Shown here: positions 39,701 through 54,700 of the stretch, one piece after another | Layout: each line of letters begins with the position of its first letter | Position numbering within the stretch: the stretch's first letter is position 1 | From: Acanthornis magna | Taxonomy: Eukaryota > Chordata > Aves > Passeriformes > Acanthizidae | NCBI GenBank assembly: GCA_036785705.1 | Contig: JAWUZG010000056.1 | Location: 931,001 to 995,000 of the forward strand | Reading direction: 5' to 3' | DNA: 64,000 nt | Notes under the pieces: generated by a model | Seen by the model: the letters and a program-made list of their open reading frames with translations, nothing else | The model's database searches: none | Told to the model about the DNA's origin: nothing | Translations under genes and position numbers: made by a program

Positions 39701-42700
39701 CGCTGAATACAGATTTGAGATACTCTCTTACTCTTAACAATAGGTTAGTGTTACTTCCTAAAACTCCTCTTGAGACTCGAACGTGCTTTTCCTGGAGCAA
39801 TAGCCATGACTAAGGCCATAGCCGTCATACCAGAGCAGTGATGTAGCAGCCCGTGCCCTGTGCTCCCTGCAGGGAGGCAGGGCAAGAGTTAAGAAGGCAG
39901 GGCTGGATCTGCCTGGCTTCCTGGGGCCTTGGCAGGGCCCAGCCCCCCAAGGTAAACACTAAGGTGCAGTAGGTGTATCACTCTGTGCAGAGTTCAGCCC
40001 TCTTGCTCACAGCTTGCACAACTTGTAGCACACCAGAACACTGTGGAATCAATGGCTCGCCAGAGTTTCAAGACATGATTAAAAGACTCAAGAAGGCCCT
40101 GAAAGAATTTCCTTTAATGGGGAATTGTGTGAGTGAGTACAGTGGGTGAGTTGGTATTTTTTTCTTTCTTCCTTTCAAGCTGTTGGTTTACTTTGGCAAA
40201 ATGCTTCTGAGCTTAGGTTTAGTGTATGTGCTTGCATGTGTCTGGTTTGGAGAATGAGTATGTTCTTACCTCACCAAATGATACTAAAAAGTTCATTTTG
40301 AGATGTGATAATTCCTGGTTTGTGGCAATGACAGAACTGTAAAGCTATTAGAACCTATTTCTTCTTAAAGAAAACATTCCTGTTGAGGAATGCAGGTATG
40401 TATATTATTTACAGCAACTACAAGTCTTTAGTTAAATTACCTTGAGAGCCTTGTTACCGCTTTAATTTTATGTCTGCTTAACTCTGAAATTACAGAGGTT
40501 AACTCTTTAATGTGGATATATTTATGGCACATGGAATGTTCTTCGCACCATTCCTATGCATGGTACTAAAATTGAACAAAAAACGTTACGCTGATTAAAG
40601 ATTACATCTTTTTGAACTTACGCCATTTTTTCTCTTTTACTAACAAGTTCTAATGAGTTTGGTTTGTGTCAGCCTGCAGTTAAAATTCATGAATCTGAGC
40701 AGAAACAGCATGTGCACACTGCACCATCCTGGGTCTTGTCATGCAGAGCATTGGCATGTTTTAATCTTTGTACTCAGGGATTGCTACAAGATTGTGTCCC
40801 AGGATTTTCAGGATTTTGGCTTTGCCATTGACATATACCTATCATTTATGTTAACTCTTTGTGGAAGTTTTAAATCATTATCACAGAAAATAAGTATCTG
40901 TACAAATACATGATGTGCTGATTGTTTTTTGATGGAAGTGTTGTTACTCCTGTCCCTAATGGAAGTCGCAAGTAGTTAAAATTCTTGCTGGTATTTGATC
41001 AGGCTGTAGTAATGAGAACTAGCAAACAGCACATATGCTCTTGAGATTTGGCCTGTAATGAGTATTTGTTTCTGCAAGTGAGAGAACATAAAGGCATGGA
41101 AATATTTTTGCTCTGACATGTTTTTGTGGCATATTATTGATAATTGCTGCTATATTTTCTGTACAATTGTGGGGTTTTATTAAATCCCGACATTTTTTCA
41201 TGCATATAATGCATAATTTTTAAATTATACTGCAATAAATATATCCATGGAAACAAATTGAATGCACGATTTTCAAAGTTTTGGGCTATAAGTCATCACA
41301 GTTTGATTAAAACTTCATAGCTAAGAGCAGGCACAGAGGAATGTCTTCAGTGCCTTTTGCAGTTGGCCTAATGCAGATGGATTTTAATGGTGGAGAATTT
41401 TATATGGGAAATAGATTACTGGCCTAAATGAGGTCTGTTTCCCAGAATGTTAGTTCCCAAAATCCTACCAGTGTATGAAAATGTATCATTAAAATTTTAT
41501 GCCTTTATTGCGACTTAATCCCCCTTGCTATACCTTGTTATCTTTGAAGCACAATTGTTCGGGCTGATAAAAAGCACCTTAAACTCTGCTGCTGTCCTGA
41601 GTCCCACACACTTTGCCCAGAGTCATGCCTGCATATTTATGGGTGCGGATGTTCATGGCAGTCAAGCTGTAAAACATTTTATTGTACCTTTTATATCAAA
41701 GGCATGAACTATTATATATATTACTATAATCATGATAATAGTAACTAACATGTTACTATTTCAGTCACAAGTTGTTTCTTCTCATTAAGGAAAACAAAAA
41801 CTGTAGATAATTGCTCATAGGAAAGGAGGGTGAAAGAACTTATTTCTTCACCAGTTCATTCCCTTTCCTGAAGATACCTAAGCTGGCATTTCTGCCAGCA
41901 GGATCCAGTGCCCAGCTTGGCTCTCCAGGTGATGATGTTCTGTTTGTTTCAGTCAAGTGCCCGATGACCCGACCCTGGAGGAGTTGTCCCCTCGTGTCCC
42001 CAGAGCCGTGTTTGTGAAGCAGGACAATGGGGGCAGCGCCTCGGTCATCCCGGTGTCATCTGGCCGTGGGCCACCCGGGGAGGAAGAAAGAGAAGAAGCT
42101 CCAAATTCTCCTGACTTAAATACCTGCAGTGCTACGTACAGCAATTTAGGTGAGTTGGACTCTTGCGGCAAAACACAGGAATTGGATCAGATTTTGGATG
42201 CCTTTCCAGGGTGTGAAGAAGCTTTTCTTCTGAACAGCTCAATACATCTTCATAAAGGGTAGCTTTTAAAGCCTAACTATTTAATATTGATTTATAGAAA
42301 ATAAAGATATGTTGTCTCATTCAGAGATCACAACCAAGAAAGTGAAGATACAACAAACTCAAAGATTTGTTTTCCTGTAATTTAAAAGTCTTTTAATTGC
42401 CTTTAGCGATAAACATCTCAAGTGATTTTAAAAGAAACATTCTTTTATCTATTTAGAGGCATTTTTGTCAAAGAGGTTTAAAATGCAGGGCAAGCTACCT
42501 AATTTCTTTAGAAGCACTAAGTAGACTTCAGTATTTTTCCAAACTTCGGCAGAAGATAGGACTTTATTTTAGAGCATCAATAACTGCTAAAATATCTGTA
42601 ACCATCTTCTGTTGGCTGAAAACTGTTCTTATCCTACTCTGAGAGTTTACTTTTGCTCCTTCCCAATGAGATACGAATGTCCTGAAGGTACTATTCAATG

Positions 42701-45700
42701 ATGACTGAATTCCTGACTCATTAAAGACATGCATGGATGAAGGGCTTCTCTGGAAGATAAGGGAGCAAGACAAATCAGCATCTCCTGATATACAGTATCA
42801 ATATTATCAGCCTCATTTTCTGAAGCATTTTGTTTTGAAGTACTGTGAATTCAGGGGTACCTACAGCCAGATTTTCTAGAAGAACAAAATTTCTCATTTA
42901 TTTATGTTCCAGGATATCTGAATACATGTTTTTTGGTAATCTCCCAATTCTGTAAATACACCAACAAGCATTTGGCCAAGAGTAAACTGATTGTGTTGAG
43001 ATGGCTCATGAGTACAGAGGGTTTGGCATGTCCACACATGTTTCAGGGATCAAGGACTAAATTTTAAACCCTCAGGTGCATACATTCCTTAGGCATTCAG
43101 TGACAGTGTTGCATTTTTTTGCTTAAATGTGAATTAGTGGCAAGCTTATTAGTGTATTCTGTTATTAAAACATTAATTAGGTATTGTTTATAAAGCATAA
43201 AGAGAAAAAATATCTCATCCAAGACTCATATGAGTATCTACCAAGAAACTCTTCCTCTAAGGAGGAAAACTAAAATGTATATTTTCCTGGTGAATATGTT
43301 AAGGTCTAATGAATTATTTTCAATTTATATACCTATATCTCTATTTTCTGTGTTTAGGAACTAGCTACATTACAGACAGAATCCAGGCAGTTACAGTCTG
43401 GCTGCATCAGAACTACTTGCAGAATGTTAATCCATGCAGCAAAATACTATTAAACACTGGAACAGGTTGGCCAGAGAATTACGGAATCTCCATCTGTGGA
43501 GATACTCACAGCCCCACTGGAGATGATCTGGATAGGCTGCTCCAGCTGACCCTGCCCAGCCATCTCAAGAGATCCCTTCCAAAAACACTGTGGTGATCCC
43601 TTCCATCAGTCCTGGCCTGTGTTAGTGCTGTTCCCAAGTTTGAATGTTCCTTTTTAAAACCATAAAAAAGTGACCCCCTTAGCATTTTATTCAAAATCAC
43701 CTCATCCTTGGTTCACTTTGAGCTTTGCTTTCTTGAGAGTAACCTTTAGGTATGAAAGAGTTAAGTAAGCTCGAGGGCTTGCCTGGCTGTGGCTGGGAGA
43801 GCTGCCTGTTGGTAGGAGCAATGCTTCCCTAAATGGCACTGAGCTCCCTGGCTGCCCTTCAAAGGCTTTCTGCTTTATTCAAGCAACTTCACTTTCTAAT
43901 TCAGATGGCAACGGAGAGATTTCTAGGTAGGGACAGAGAATAATTCCTACTTGCTTTCACGTCTTGCATCACCTAGGCAGCAAAATCTTATCTTTTGTAG
44001 AAATTACAAATACTGGTATGTGAAACTGGAAGAAAGGACAATATGAGAAGTTACATCACATTTGACCCTTGCCTCAGCTGCAATTAGAGCTACATGCTAC
44101 AGTTTGTAGTTGGTAAAATACATCACGTGAACATCTTAATTTGCAGCATAATGCACAATGTTCACTTCTAATACTAATCCGACACATATGCTACGTTTTT
44201 TATTAAAACTCAGATACTATGTCTCTACTTTGATAAATGTCTAATGCTCAATTCTGACATGCCACATGAAATGTCATGAACAGAAAAAATTGCAAGCCTT
44301 GGTAAATTTTCAGCTGCAGTCAGGTAAGAGTTTATATCAGGGGCTGCCCTCAAATGTATTTGGTTTAGCCTTCCAAGAGACAAGCCTTACAAAACAGGAT
44401 TCTCCTCCAGGAATCAGGTACAACATAAAAGGGTTAGGGCTTTTATGAGATCCTACCACGATGACAGGATAAAGTATGTTCCTGGCTGCATAAATAGGAG
44501 GAAACTAAAACAGGAGGAGAGAGGTTCTGTATATCTCATTCTTCCCCTGCAACTGCCGTGGTTACAGTCAAGCCCTGGTGCCCACAGTTAAAGAAGAATC
44601 TTTTTTAAATTGTGCAGGCTCTAAAGAAAAGCTTTGCAAATGCTTGGTATTGTGGCAAGCACTTCACAGGGACTAATTCAGAATCTGAATCTGTTTAGCT
44701 TATCAAAAGAAGAGTCTGGCTTGATCACGGTGTGGGTGCTCATGTGCTGTGATGAGGGATACCTCTGGTGTCAACTGTTTGACAAAATCCAGAGGCTGCC
44801 ACTTGAATTGAGACATAGAAATAAATGTTCAAATCCAGGTAGGGCCTGGATGTTTCTTTTGTAAGGGATTGCCTTATTGTTACAGAAGTTAATTCAGGTA
44901 AACCCTGTAGCTGATGATAAAGAAGACAATTGACCAGATAATTAAAAGCCTTTCCTTTACAAATCTTTCAATTGTTCTGTCGTTGTCTGAATTTGTTGGG
45001 GAAATTGACTTGATTGAATTTGCATGGCTGTAAGTAGATTAAGGTATTCTCAATATACTCAGGATAGTGTTTCTGCCACGAAAAAAAGAATAGGTTACTT
45101 TATTATCAGCTGTTTTTCTCTTTACACATAAATAAATGTGAAAAAAGGAGGCTAAATTTCTAGGCTTTGTGATTGCTGACATTGGAAAAAAAATCCCAAT
45201 CCCAGCATCTGCCATGCAGCATTGCCTCAGTCAGTAAGTTAGACCAGGGCAGTAAATAGTGCTTTAGCCAGGCTGTAAATAAGGTAACGAGATCATTGTT
45301 GACTAAAACTGACAGTTCAGTGACAGACAGTGATTACAGCATCAGCCTGGTGCATTTTGTATAACACATAATTAGCACAGGTAATGTCTTTAACGTGCTG
45401 TAATGGAGGGTGGGCAGCAAGACCTGACAAGCCACCAAGCTGACAAGGTGAAGCTTCTCCTACCTGCATCTTACAAGAGACCTGGGCCCAGTCTGCAATT
45501 ACTGCTGAGACACTGGAGGGGCATCACCAATGTTCCTAACAAATGTTAGCTTTCCTTTCTGTTACATATATCGTCGTTCTGGTAAGATTTTTATCTATTA
45601 AATTAACAATAAATGTGTAAACAGTGCAGGATTTCATGGAAATCTGTGTATGGAACAATGTGTGCATTTTAAACAATAGTGGTGTACAGGGACAGCATTT

Positions 45701-48700
45701 ATTGGAATTGGGGCTGTGAAGCGTGCTGGTAGTTTGCAGTGGTTCGCAGGTACTTGATGCATTTGTGGGTTTTTTCATGGTTTGGATATTTTTATCAGGA
45801 AAAGTGTTTATTAAGAAGTGATGTCAGATTTGAGTTTCAGCAACTAACATAAATAGGCTGCAGTGCAAAGTGTGATGATAAATCAGTTACCCAGAAAAAT
45901 TAAATTTAAATGCCTTTCTCAGAGGTCTTTTAGAGTTTCAGACCTCTGCATGGTGTCTGGAGACTTAAACATTAATATTTAAATAGTGTAGTGAGATTCT
46001 ATAATAGAAGATCTTACTGAATTGTAGAATTATTTAAAGCTCTCTACAAATCTGCTATCTGTAAAGAGTTCCATTTTTTCCATCATTGAGCAGTCTGGAA
46101 TCCACTTCAGGATCTCTAAGTGGTAGCCTAATATTTTCCCTCTTCTGCCTTTTCATTTGCCTCCTAAGATTGTGGCTCAGGCTGAGCTTGCAGTGTTGGA
46201 GTCTGGGCAGTAGGTAAGGAAACAATGGTTTTAAGCATGCAAGGGGAGAAGGATAAGCAAGAAAAAGAAATAAATGCTCTGCCAGTATTTCTATGCAAAA
46301 GGGCATTCTTGTGCTTTTGACAGGGACAACATTTAAGACAACCTTTTTCTTGCTAGGCAATGAATTTATAAAAATTGGGCCATGTAGTTTCCTGCCATGC
46401 TTGGGGAAAGCTGAGCTGGAAAGACCGGCCCAATGGGTATGAAAGAAATGTACAGTGTTAAGAAGTCGACATAGAAACAGTGCAGACATGAAACTTTTCA
46501 ACTGTATAAGAGAGAGGGTTAGATTTCAATATGGCAAACTTGTTCTTGTGGGAAGAAACTACACTGTAACATAGCATGTTACACAAACTTATTTTTCTGA
46601 GCTGAGAGTACTTGAAACAGTAACTAGAGAATGACTTGTACATTCAGTTCTCTGGATCCTGCCACCCCCTCCAGACATCTGAAAAAACAACTTCTGGTTA
46701 TGAAAACCTTCTCCAATTCTGTTTGGATGTCACAGTGCCAGCAGCTATGCAAAAGGAACGCTGGTTGCAGTCTCAATACTCTCCTCTATGTGAATGGCTT
46801 TTGGAGGACGGAGCCATTAAAGCAGACAGGAAATAAGAGAACGGAGCAGTAACACTGTTATAGATCTTACCTTTCTTGGAGAGGTCTGCTGCTGCTGCTG
46901 CTGTTCGGGATGTACATCTTGCTCTAATTTGTTTTCTTGTTTCCCCCTAGCCCCTGTGCACCCCTGGGCTAGCAAGTCCCACAAGCAAGGCATGTCAGCA
47001 AACTGGCTCTGTCAAACCCCAGCAGTCAGGCTGTCTTTGCAGAGTGGGCAAGAGGGTGAGGAGGAGAGAATAGGCAAGTGATCTTTAGCACAGAGTGTTG
47101 CTGGGGAGAAGTACATAGGTCACAGATTTTGTAAGAGTGAGCAGTTGTGGAAGAGGACACATGCTTGGATGACTAAGACCATTGGAGACAAAGTAGAAAT
47201 GAACTTGTCTCAGGATTAAGCAAAGTCATCTGCATGTGTGTCTGGCATGCAGACATCACTTGTGCTTTTGACTTGGAATCAGCACACTTCACCTCTGCAG
47301 AACGAACCTGCCTGAGAGAGTTTGTGTAGTGCCCAGCTGGCACCAGTGGAAGATGCTGCAGCACAGCACTCACTGCAATATAAAGGAGCAGTAGAGTGCC
47401 CTGAGTCCCCCAAGAGTTACATTTTTTAAGCAGCCTTGACAGTGATTTGCAGTCTTCCCTGAATATCAGGTATGTACAAACTGATAGAATTTCCGGCTCA
47501 AAAGTTGTTTTTTTAAACATTGGAATAGCCAGGCTTATTAAATCCATAAGGCTCTTCTGAGGGCTTCTGGAGGTTAAAAAAAAAGATAGAGATAGAGCTT
47601 TCATCTGTGATGTTGTCTCCATGGAATGATTGAAAAGAGAATGATTGTTAAGAAAGTAGAGTGCAAGGCTGTTCTGTTTGTGGACACATAAAAATACGAT
47701 CCTCTCTAATCTTCTGAAATTAGGAAGTATATTTCAGCATTCTAACCCAGCATTTCAGGGTTTTCTGCATCCTGGCCATGTGGATCTTGGGCTCTGTAGT
47801 ATTCATAAAAACTGTAACAATGTGTCTTAAAAGGTAAAGCAAGCTAATATTTTTTCTTTTTACAAACTACTAAGTGATTAATTGTTAATTGTGGATTGAA
47901 GAGATGTAATTCAAATCTAGATCTGAGATCACCCCGGCTTGGTTGAGCATTCTAGTTTAGTCCTCTCTTTACAAGGATTTTGTGGGCTTGGCAGTGTTAA
48001 GTTAACAGTTGGACTCAATGATCTTAAAAGTCTTTTCCAGCCTAAATGATTTTATGATTCAGCATGTTATAAATAGTCAAATAGTTATAGAGTCTGTTCC
48101 CTTACTAGAAAAGATGCTCAGCTGCAATTATTCAGAGCATCCATTGCAGGTCTGCTGTTTTCAGCTGTCAGAGTTGGCTTCCTACCTTACCATGATAGTC
48201 AGTGAACCTCCCAGGAGTAGTAGAAAGCTTATAAAATAATTTCTCTGAAAATAGCAGTTGATTATTAACAGTGGAAAGATCTCATTTTGATATGAGTAGC
48301 AACAGTTTAATTGTCCCAAAGCAGCAAGTTGGTCATTTATATTGTGTGTTTATTAGTTTTTATTCTCCATTATATTATTGTCATTTATTTATTCTGCATT
48401 TCCAGGGACTCTGGCACTTATAAAACATAAATGCCCTCTATAAAAGCCATCCAAAACACATGACAGGAAGTTTATCTTCCCTGGATTCATGCAAGTGTCT
48501 GAAACTAGAAATTCCATGCTTGTGTGTACATAACCTGCCATTTGGAATATCTTGACTGAAGCTAGGTCAGGTTACTCTGAACATAATATTGCCAACAAAG
48601 GTACCTCTGGCAAGTGAGGAATGGAAATGCATTCAAGAAGGTACAGTCAGGGGGAGGGCATGTGAGTTCCAATTGCAGGATAGAAACTATTTCTATCAAA

Positions 48701-51700
48701 ATATGTTCCTACTCTCAATGGCGACACACTTGTCAGCTTGAGTGAAAGTTGGCTTAACTTCTTGATTTCACTGTATGAATCTGCTGGGGCAATCCTAACT
48801 CCCTGATGTGACCACCAGAGTATCTAAACTGTGTTATTTGTGTCTGGAAGTTTCTGGATTCCATTCTGAAGTAGGATTTTCAGCCTGTCTAGTACATTTC
48901 CCAATTGTTTTATGGACTATTACCCACCCTTAGTTTAGCACACTTGAATAGAAAGTAAGGAAAAATATTAGTTGACTGCAGAAGGAATTACAGGAGACTG
49001 GGTGTAATTGCTGAAACTGGACTTGGCCAAAGTGCCAAATTGATGTTTGGTTTTTGCTTGCAGTTCTTGTCATTGATCTGATAGGATGTAAAATGGCAGC
49101 ATTGCTAGCACTGAAACTGATTTTGATATATATGTCAAGGTCAAATCAAGACTGGCTGGATGTAATTAGATACATGTGATGCTGATTTGGTCATTTACTT
49201 TCTAATTAGTTCATCTTTTCATACATGTATCTAGATTTTTTTTTAAATGTTGAGGAGGTTCTTATGAGGGTTTTAGGGTTTTTTGCCTTAAACTTTGCAG
49301 AGTGCAAATGGGAGCAGCACATACAAAGTACTTTAATCTTCTATTGCTATTATGTTATTCCACAGGACAGTCCAGAGCAGCCATGATCCCTCCGAAACAG
49401 CCGAGGCAACCCAAGGGAGCTTTGGATGATGCCATTGCCTTTGGAGGACTGGCAGACCAGGAGACAGTGAACAACTTGCAGCCAACACCACCTCCATTGC
49501 CAAAGAAAACAATTTTGAGAGCTAACACGGAGCCGACTCCCCGAGATCTCCAGAAGCAGGTTCTGGAGAACAACCTGTGCGTCATGGCCAATCCCACCTA
49601 TGACATTGACACCAACTGGGAAGCAAGCAGCGCCTGCTCCTCAGTCAGCCTGGAGCTCAAGGCCCTGGACAACGAGTCAGGAGATTCCTTGGACAGGCCG
49701 ACAGAGAAACTAAGGGCAGCCACCTCAGCAACCAACAGTGTTTCCAGCCTAACCACTATCAGTATTAAGGACCGGTGTTCCAACAGCATGGAGTCCCTGA
49801 CAGGCAGGCGCCTCTCGCAGGCCAAGCAGGCCCGGGGTGTCCAGAAGCCACAGAGACAAGCACTTTATCGAGGCATCGAGAACAGGGAGGAGGTGGTGGG
49901 GAAAATCCGGAGCCTTCACGCTGATTCGCTGAAGAAGCTGGCACTTAAATGTGAAGACTTGTTCATGGCCGGGCAGAAGGACCAGCTGCGCTTCGGGGTG
50001 GACAGCTGGTCGGATTTCAGGCTCACCAGTGACAAGCCGTGCTGCGAGGCGGGCGATGCCGTGTACTACCCTGCCTCTTATGCTAAAGATCCTCTCAACA
50101 ATTATGCAGTCAAGGTAAGAGGGGGCTTGAGAAATGGTAACCCGAAGCATCGGTGACAAAATGTGACAACAGCCATACTCTGCACCACATCCAGCAGTGA
50201 TAGGGCCTACTGCTGGCAGCAGATGTGTGAGAAGATTCCCAAGATACAGACTCTCCCTTCTGTCAAGACCTGTGTGTGGCATTGGTGTCTGCTGTTTCAT
50301 TTCATATGTTTTTATTGCAGCTCCAAAATGATTGAAACAAAATCAACACATCTCAGTCTTTACTATGGTCATTGCTTAATGGCATTTTGAAGGGAAAGCT
50401 GTATTAGTTTAACATGTGTCAGCAGTTTTTTGGAAACTCGCAATAACAAAATCCTTTTTATTCACCTGCATGCAGAGGAAATGAAATAATCACTCCTAAT
50501 TAGGAAAGATTTCCTGAAAAATGGAAAAGCTCTCCATTTTCAGAGCCATGTAATTTTAAATGTGAATTCTAGTGTAACAGACCTTTCTGTTCCTGTAAGA
50601 GGTCTTAGATTTCACCAATGTTCAGTACCAGCCTTTCAAAAGCTCTGCCTAGGCATCAGTGTTTGCCTTATAAATTCTTCAGCCAACACATTAAAGAAAT
50701 AAGATTTACTAGATTTACTGCTAATATATTAATGCCTAGTTGGCAGCTATCTCACCAGATATTGTTACTTTATGGATTTTTATATAGGTAGTCCTTTCTG
50801 AGTGCTGTATCTCCACATTTCGCAATGCTTATCTGGTAGAAAGATAGTGAGAAGGACAGCTGAGACTCATAGCACTGTCAGGCTTCCTGTTTGACCTTGA
50901 GTAAATCACTAACTTCTGACTCCTCCTTGTTGAAACTGAGATAAAACATTTATTGCCTGACATAGATGTGTGAGGCCTGAGCTGTTATTCCTTATAGTTG
51001 GCATTCTCACAAGGGTGGTGCTTTACAGGAACAAAATGTTGTTACCACTCCTGCATGACTTTACAAGTAAGAGATAAAAAACTGAAAGGGAAGATTGGTG
51101 CAGCTAAGATGTTTTTCTGAGACTTGAAAATGTATCTTTTAAATGCAGATATTGGGGCCTAACCATTTATATTTCATTAATTATTAAGGACTTCTTATTG
51201 GAAAAGATGTGAAATGAAATATGGATGTCTTGGGGCTGCCATGTCCAGTGGTGCAGAGCAGCCAAGGAAGAACCAGACTGTGAATGTGTCTGGCAATCAG
51301 CTCTGGTTCAGAATCAGCATCTGGCATTGCTCATTGCTGGCTTGGAGGGTTTTGTCTTAATACAATGATGCAAAATAGTTGCTTCTAGGACCCAAAGTGG
51401 TACTTTTCTGTATAGGCAGGTTTGAGTTATCACTAATGTGATACCTCTTCGCACATCACAGATGTGCCTTTAAGAATTCCCTGACAGGCAAGACCTATGT
51501 CATTGTTTTGTTATCTCCTGTCCTCCGAAATACATTTCCCTTGTAGCAAGCCAGTGAGAAGAAAGAACAGTAGAGTAACATGGTCAAATATGTGCTAAAT
51601 TTTCTTTTTCGTAATTCAGGTGTCTTAAAAATAGTTCTCAGACTAACAAGGTTTATTGCACTGTAATAGATGCAAGTGAAGTATCCACAAAATATCCTTG

Positions 51701-54700
51701 AGCTGGAGGTCAGCAGGAGCTGTTGTGCTGTTATGATGAGAGGAAAAGCTGCTCTTGAAAATACCTCCTGGCACTTAATGTGATAGAGGAAGGTGTTTGC
51801 CCCAAGTTGATCTTTGACTTATAAGCCATCAGTCCAGGATCAGGTTTGTCCAAAAGCTCATAACCACAGATTGCTGTTACATTACACAGAGATTCGGGGA
51901 ATTTAGCTTTAACAAATATGCTAGTTTTTACTACCGTGGGTGCTTTTTGTGTGAGCCAAATTACATAGTAATCTACCTTCAACAAATAACCTAGGTCTTT
52001 CTGCCATTTTAAATCCCTTGTCCCCAAAACAGGATGGAAAAAGTAGTGAGATGAAAATTGCTGGTGTGCCTATTGAATCCAAAATACAGTCTTCCTGTTA
52101 TTTTGGATCAAGTCTTAGAAATACACTTCAAAAATGTATATTGAGCCACATCTTTGGATGGTGTAAATTAATGTAGCTCTTTTGAGTTTTGTAGAACTAC
52201 CCAAGCAACGCTGGCTGACAATTCAGACAGTTCTTACATTTTATGATTTTAATATTAGATCTGAGAAAAAATGTCATAATGAGATTTTTTAAATTATTAT
52301 TCTCTTTGTAGAAAATGAGAGATTCATCCCCAAACAGTGCTAATAGTCTTGATACATAAAATTGGCATTTTAATAGTCTATCTCCAAAAATTGAATTACA
52401 AAAGCACTGTTAAAAATTCAGCTTTGACCATTTGACTACTGAATTAAATTTAGAACAAGGAACAATTTGTAGAGGTGAATGTAGCAGTGCAATTTTACAT
52501 TCTGGTGGTTTCACCAGCAAAAGATGCTCTGATAAATTTGGTAGAGAACGAGCACAACTTGTTCTGTTGGGGTGGATATAAGAGGAAACATTCATAAGGG
52601 TGTGTTATTTCACAGCACTGTATTATGCTTTTTGCTTCAACTCTCACCTAATCTGCTAGTAAACACCATGTGCAAAAATAGCTGCAGGAAGCCATGTGGA
52701 AATTATTTTGACTGAAACATTAGTAATAAAACCAGTACATAAGTCATGATCAGAAAACTAGTTTTTTAAATGGAAAAATATAAGCTCCCTTTCAAGAAAG
52801 GCTTCCATAAAATTCCAGACCCTGGGGTGTTTTTCTTTCACTAAGTGTAGTAGCACCTTCTAAGTAGCTGATAGATCTGGGACAATATGGAAAAACATTC
52901 CCCTGAGACCACAGTCTTATCAGTAATTCCAAATATGTGGTATAAAGGTTACATCAAAGTAAAAGCAGCACAGAGCACCAGCTCTTTGTACACATCAGAT
53001 TGGATGAGTTCTGTTCTTAGTGTCCTGACACAGACCAAATAAGGCACTGATATGGCAGGGACCTCTTTTATTAAAAAATAAATAAATAAATTAGATTACT
53101 TGGAATGAATTACAGGCAATATAACTACTGTGTCAGTGACATGAACTACTTCCACTTTCAGTATTAAACTCTCAAAGCAAACACTGTCCACATCACATCA
53201 CAGGCTGACTCACAGAAGCCATGATTCAGAGTCCACCCAGAACAACAGCCGTAAAACCCAGCTGGCTCTGGCCACAGGCACGTGTTGCAGTGCTGCTCAG
53301 GTAGGGTAACAGGAACTGCAAAGGTGCAAACAGCTGAAAGGAGCAGTTTCAATTTATTGCTTTGATTGCTGCGGGGCAGCAGAAGTTCTCCTAGCAGTAA
53401 AACCTCAGGATTCCTGGTAAGATTCATCTCCCAGGTATAAAACAGAACAATGCAGAAGTAAGCAGCACTAGGCTGGCAGTTTCCTATTGCAGCTGACAAT
53501 TATTTTCTAGTCATGTTTAGTTTGTCACAGTGTGCTAAGGTGGTTTTATTTGGTAATTCAGTTTCCTAGTGGAGCTTCCTGTCAGAAGTGTTATTAAAGG
53601 TTGGCCCAGAACTTCCTGCTTCAGATCAAAACAAAGCAATGTACATTCAACTTCCAGCCCATTCCCAGTTCAGTCACAACAGAATAGAATTCTGTGTTTT
53701 GGCACATCGTTAAAAAGTCAAAGCTCTATTCCAAGGCCAGATCAAGAAAATGAGGTCAATCAGAGATCAAACTGGCCTCCCTGGAAAACAAGGTTGTGCC
53801 AAGAACAAGCTATCAATTTGGGATTAGCAAGCTTTCATTCTACACAGAATTTCATTTGCAGTTGTCCCTCTGTGCAATACAACAAAGTGGCACAGATGGT
53901 GCAGTCTTTGTGATCTTCTGTGTTTCTCATTTTCAGCACTTGTAAATTCATTTCCCACAATATTCATCGTGCTTTAAGTTCACTGATGCCCTGTAAAATG
54001 CATGGGACAGAGTGGAAATGAGATTCCCTGCTGGGAGAGTGAGAGTCAGCTGATGGCACAGTAGGCTATGGGACTCATAAAGGAAAAAGAAAAGCTAATG
54101 CTTTGCTAAAGCTAAAAGCTAATTTTGTAGAAGCTCTGAAACATTCAAATCTTGCTTCTTGGGCTGGGAGCACTGAGGAAAATTGAAATGGCAGGATATA
54201 AAGAAACGTGTCCTGTCCCTATGAACGTGACAGAGGTTGAGTTCATATGGATTCATTAAAGAAAAGATACACGATGACAGTGCATTCCAGTGGAAAGGAC
54301 GATGGATACTTTGCATTCCTTCCTACTTGTAACTCTCCTTTTTTCTCATTGCTTTCTTGCATCATATGGAAGGGCTTTTCACCAACATTGCTTCATCTTT
54401 TGAACAACAAGCTCTTTATCAGCTCTAGAAATAAGGCTGGCCAAGCTCTTATCAACACCTTCCTTTCAGCTGTTATCACATACCATATCTTCATAGCTCA
54501 GCTGCATGTATTTCATTAAAGCAAATGGTAAATGTCTGATTGATCCTACTTTCTGTGTTAGTGTTTCAGTCAAAGTATTTTCACCTTTTCTTCCTGTGCC
54601 AAAAATAGGTATTCAAAATATATACTCTATATGTAAAAGGCAGCAGGATTTCCATATTTTTGAGTAGATGGCTGGAACAGACAAAAGCTTTAAAAATGCA

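Larger units (their letters stand above)
42150..49365 (+). other. PEAK1: PEAK1 intron between coding exons 2 and 3
   Basis: A 7.2 kb intron bounded by GTGAGT and TTATTCCACAG. It contains a decayed CR1 fragment (43440-43610), a CR1 3' tail (47985-48062) and a short CTG tract at 46887-46902. Open frames such as 46055-46501 and 47173-47622 on the minus strand lack recognisable homology. Nothing else is seen. Confidence 0.88.
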
